Below, piece after piece: positions 6,238 through 6,944 of a stretch of 6,944 bases of DNA. The notes under the pieces were generated by a model. It searched no databases. It saw only the letters and a program-made list of their open reading frames with translations, and was not told the DNA's origin. The stretch's first letter is position 1, and every line of letters starts with the position of its first letter. The stretch spans positions 1 through 6,944 of the forward strand of contig JAGLWO010000441.1 of assembly GCA_023133395.1 (NCBI GenBank), given 5' to 3'. A program made the translations under genes and the position numbers. Source of the stretch: Candidatus Cloacimonadota bacterium. Lineage in GTDB: Bacteria; Cloacimonadota; Cloacimonadia; Cloacimonadales; TCS61.

Positions 6238-6944
6238 ATGTTTTATAGAGGAGAAAAACTAAAAGAAGTTTTTCGCAAAGCAAAAAAAGAACGCTTTGGA
6301 ATTATAGCTTCCAATATTGTTTTCGATAGTGTGGTAAGGGGTGTGCTTCAGGGATATGATTCCCAGCGTTCTGATGGTCTCCTGCAAATGAGCTCTGGTG
6401 CTGCTAAATTCGCAGCTGGAACCAGTCAGGATATAAAGATCGGTGCTCAACTGATTTCTTCAATAATAAAAATCCTCTCTAATCAATTCAAGAATTCAGG
6501 TGTGGGATTGCATATTGACCATGCTACACCAAACTACTTCGATTTTGTTGTTTATTGTATTGAAAATGACCTTGTTTCCTCAGTTATGATAGATGCTTCC
6601 AAAGAAGACTTTGAAGAAAATATACGCATTTCCCTGGAAGTTGTAAAAGTTGCACATAAACATGGTGTGCTGGTCGAAGGGGAAATAGGTTACATCAAAG
6701 GTGCTGAAGATGAGATCGTCTCCGATACCGAACTTTACACAAAACCTGAAGAAGCTCTTGAATACGTCAAAAAAACAAATGTCGATCTTTTTGCAGCTTC
6801 TGTTGGAACAAATCACGGTGTAACCAAAGGTGCTAAAGTTTCATTGAAATTGGATCTCATTAAAGAAATCGATAATCTTCTTATTGCTAATGATGTTGAA
6901 ACAGGTATCGTACTCCACGGAGCTTCAGGATTAACCGCAAAGCA
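6238..6944 (+). CDS. fba: Class II fructose-bisphosphate aldolase (C-terminus cut off by window edge)
   Basis: The window holds 235 complete codons of a zinc-dependent class II aldolase, which splits fructose 1,6-bisphosphate into dihydroxyacetone phosphate and glyceraldehyde 3-phosphate in glycolysis and runs in reverse in gluconeogenesis. Motifs in order: SSGAAKFAAG at 52-61, HIDHA at 92-96 (D94 as catalytic acid, H95 as zinc ligand), SSVMIDAS at 114-121, VEGEIG at 146-151, SVGTNHGVTKG at 188-198 (H193 zinc ligand) and IVLHGASG at 224-231 (H227 zinc ligand). All expected metal ligands are present, so the enzyme should be active. Several positions depart from the common pattern (HIDHA for HLDHG, ASNIV for the usual AFNV, GTNHG for GTSHG), pointing to a divergent subgroup; a ketose-bisphosphate aldolase with another substrate, such as tagatose bisphosphate, is not excluded. 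A perfect AAGGAGG (6227-6233) sits four bases before the ATG. It is probably co-transcribed with the SurA-like gene 25 bases upstream. Confidence 0.93.
   Translation, partial: MFYRGEKLKEVFRKAKKERFGIIASNIVFDSVVRGVLQGYDSQRSDGLLQMSSGAAKFAAGTSQDIKIGAQLISSIIKILSNQFKNSGVGLHIDHATPNYFDFVVYCIENDLVSSVMIDASKEDFEENIRISLEVVKVAHKHGVLVEGEIGYIKGAEDEIVSDTELYTKPEEALEYVKKTNVDLFAASVGTNHGVTKGAKVSLKLDLIKEIDNLLIANDVETGIVLHGASGLTAK

Noticed and set aside
6259..6816. Minus-strand open frames opposite the aldolase
   Set aside because: The plus strand carries all aldolase metal-binding motifs in frame. The minus-strand translations are rich in Phe and Cys and look like nothing known.

Overview
The window is AT-rich, compactly coded bacterial DNA with six protein genes and no RNA gene, mobile element or CRISPR array. 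The genes form two divergent blocks separated by a 120-base gap at 4392-4511. The outer-membrane barrel protein of the PorV/PorQ type, the exported SurA-like chaperone and the separate glycyl-tRNA synthetase beta chain indicate a Gram-negative (two-membrane) bacterium. The PorV/PorQ family is most common in the FCB lineages (Bacteroidota and relatives such as Cloacimonadota or Marinimicrobia), so an uncultured FCB-type bacterium is my best guess. That is an inference from gene content, not a placement.

Minus-strand block, read right to left: a stand-alone PTS EIIA protein of the fructose/nitrogen type (4391-3939) overlaps by 11 bases a PorV/PorQ-family outer-membrane barrel gene (3949-3005). 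A hairpin with a modest T-rich tail (2965-2931) probably ends that transcript. Then come glyS, the glycyl-tRNA synthetase beta subunit (2858-765), and, 3 bases after its stop, a class I PLP-dependent aminotransferase resembling aspartate aminotransferase (761 to the left edge, incomplete). The glyQ alpha-subunit gene usually found before glyS is absent; the barrel gene is there instead.

Plus-strand block: an exported 566-residue protein (4512-6212) holding two SurA-like chaperone modules, the first without a PPIase domain and the second with a degenerate one, plus a C-terminal TPR-like region. After 25 bases comes a class II fructose-bisphosphate aldolase (6238 to the right edge, incomplete). 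The gap between the blocks carries a perfect inverted repeat, TTGACT-N6-AGTCAA, whose arms could act as -35 elements in both directions or as an operator.

Most of the window is housekeeping: translation, amino-acid metabolism, glycolysis. The parts worth a second look are the double-module SurA-like protein, the overlap of a cytoplasmic phosphotransfer protein with an outer-membrane barrel gene, the orphaned glyS, and the palindrome between the divergent blocks. I saw no clear defence system, prophage or biosynthetic cluster.
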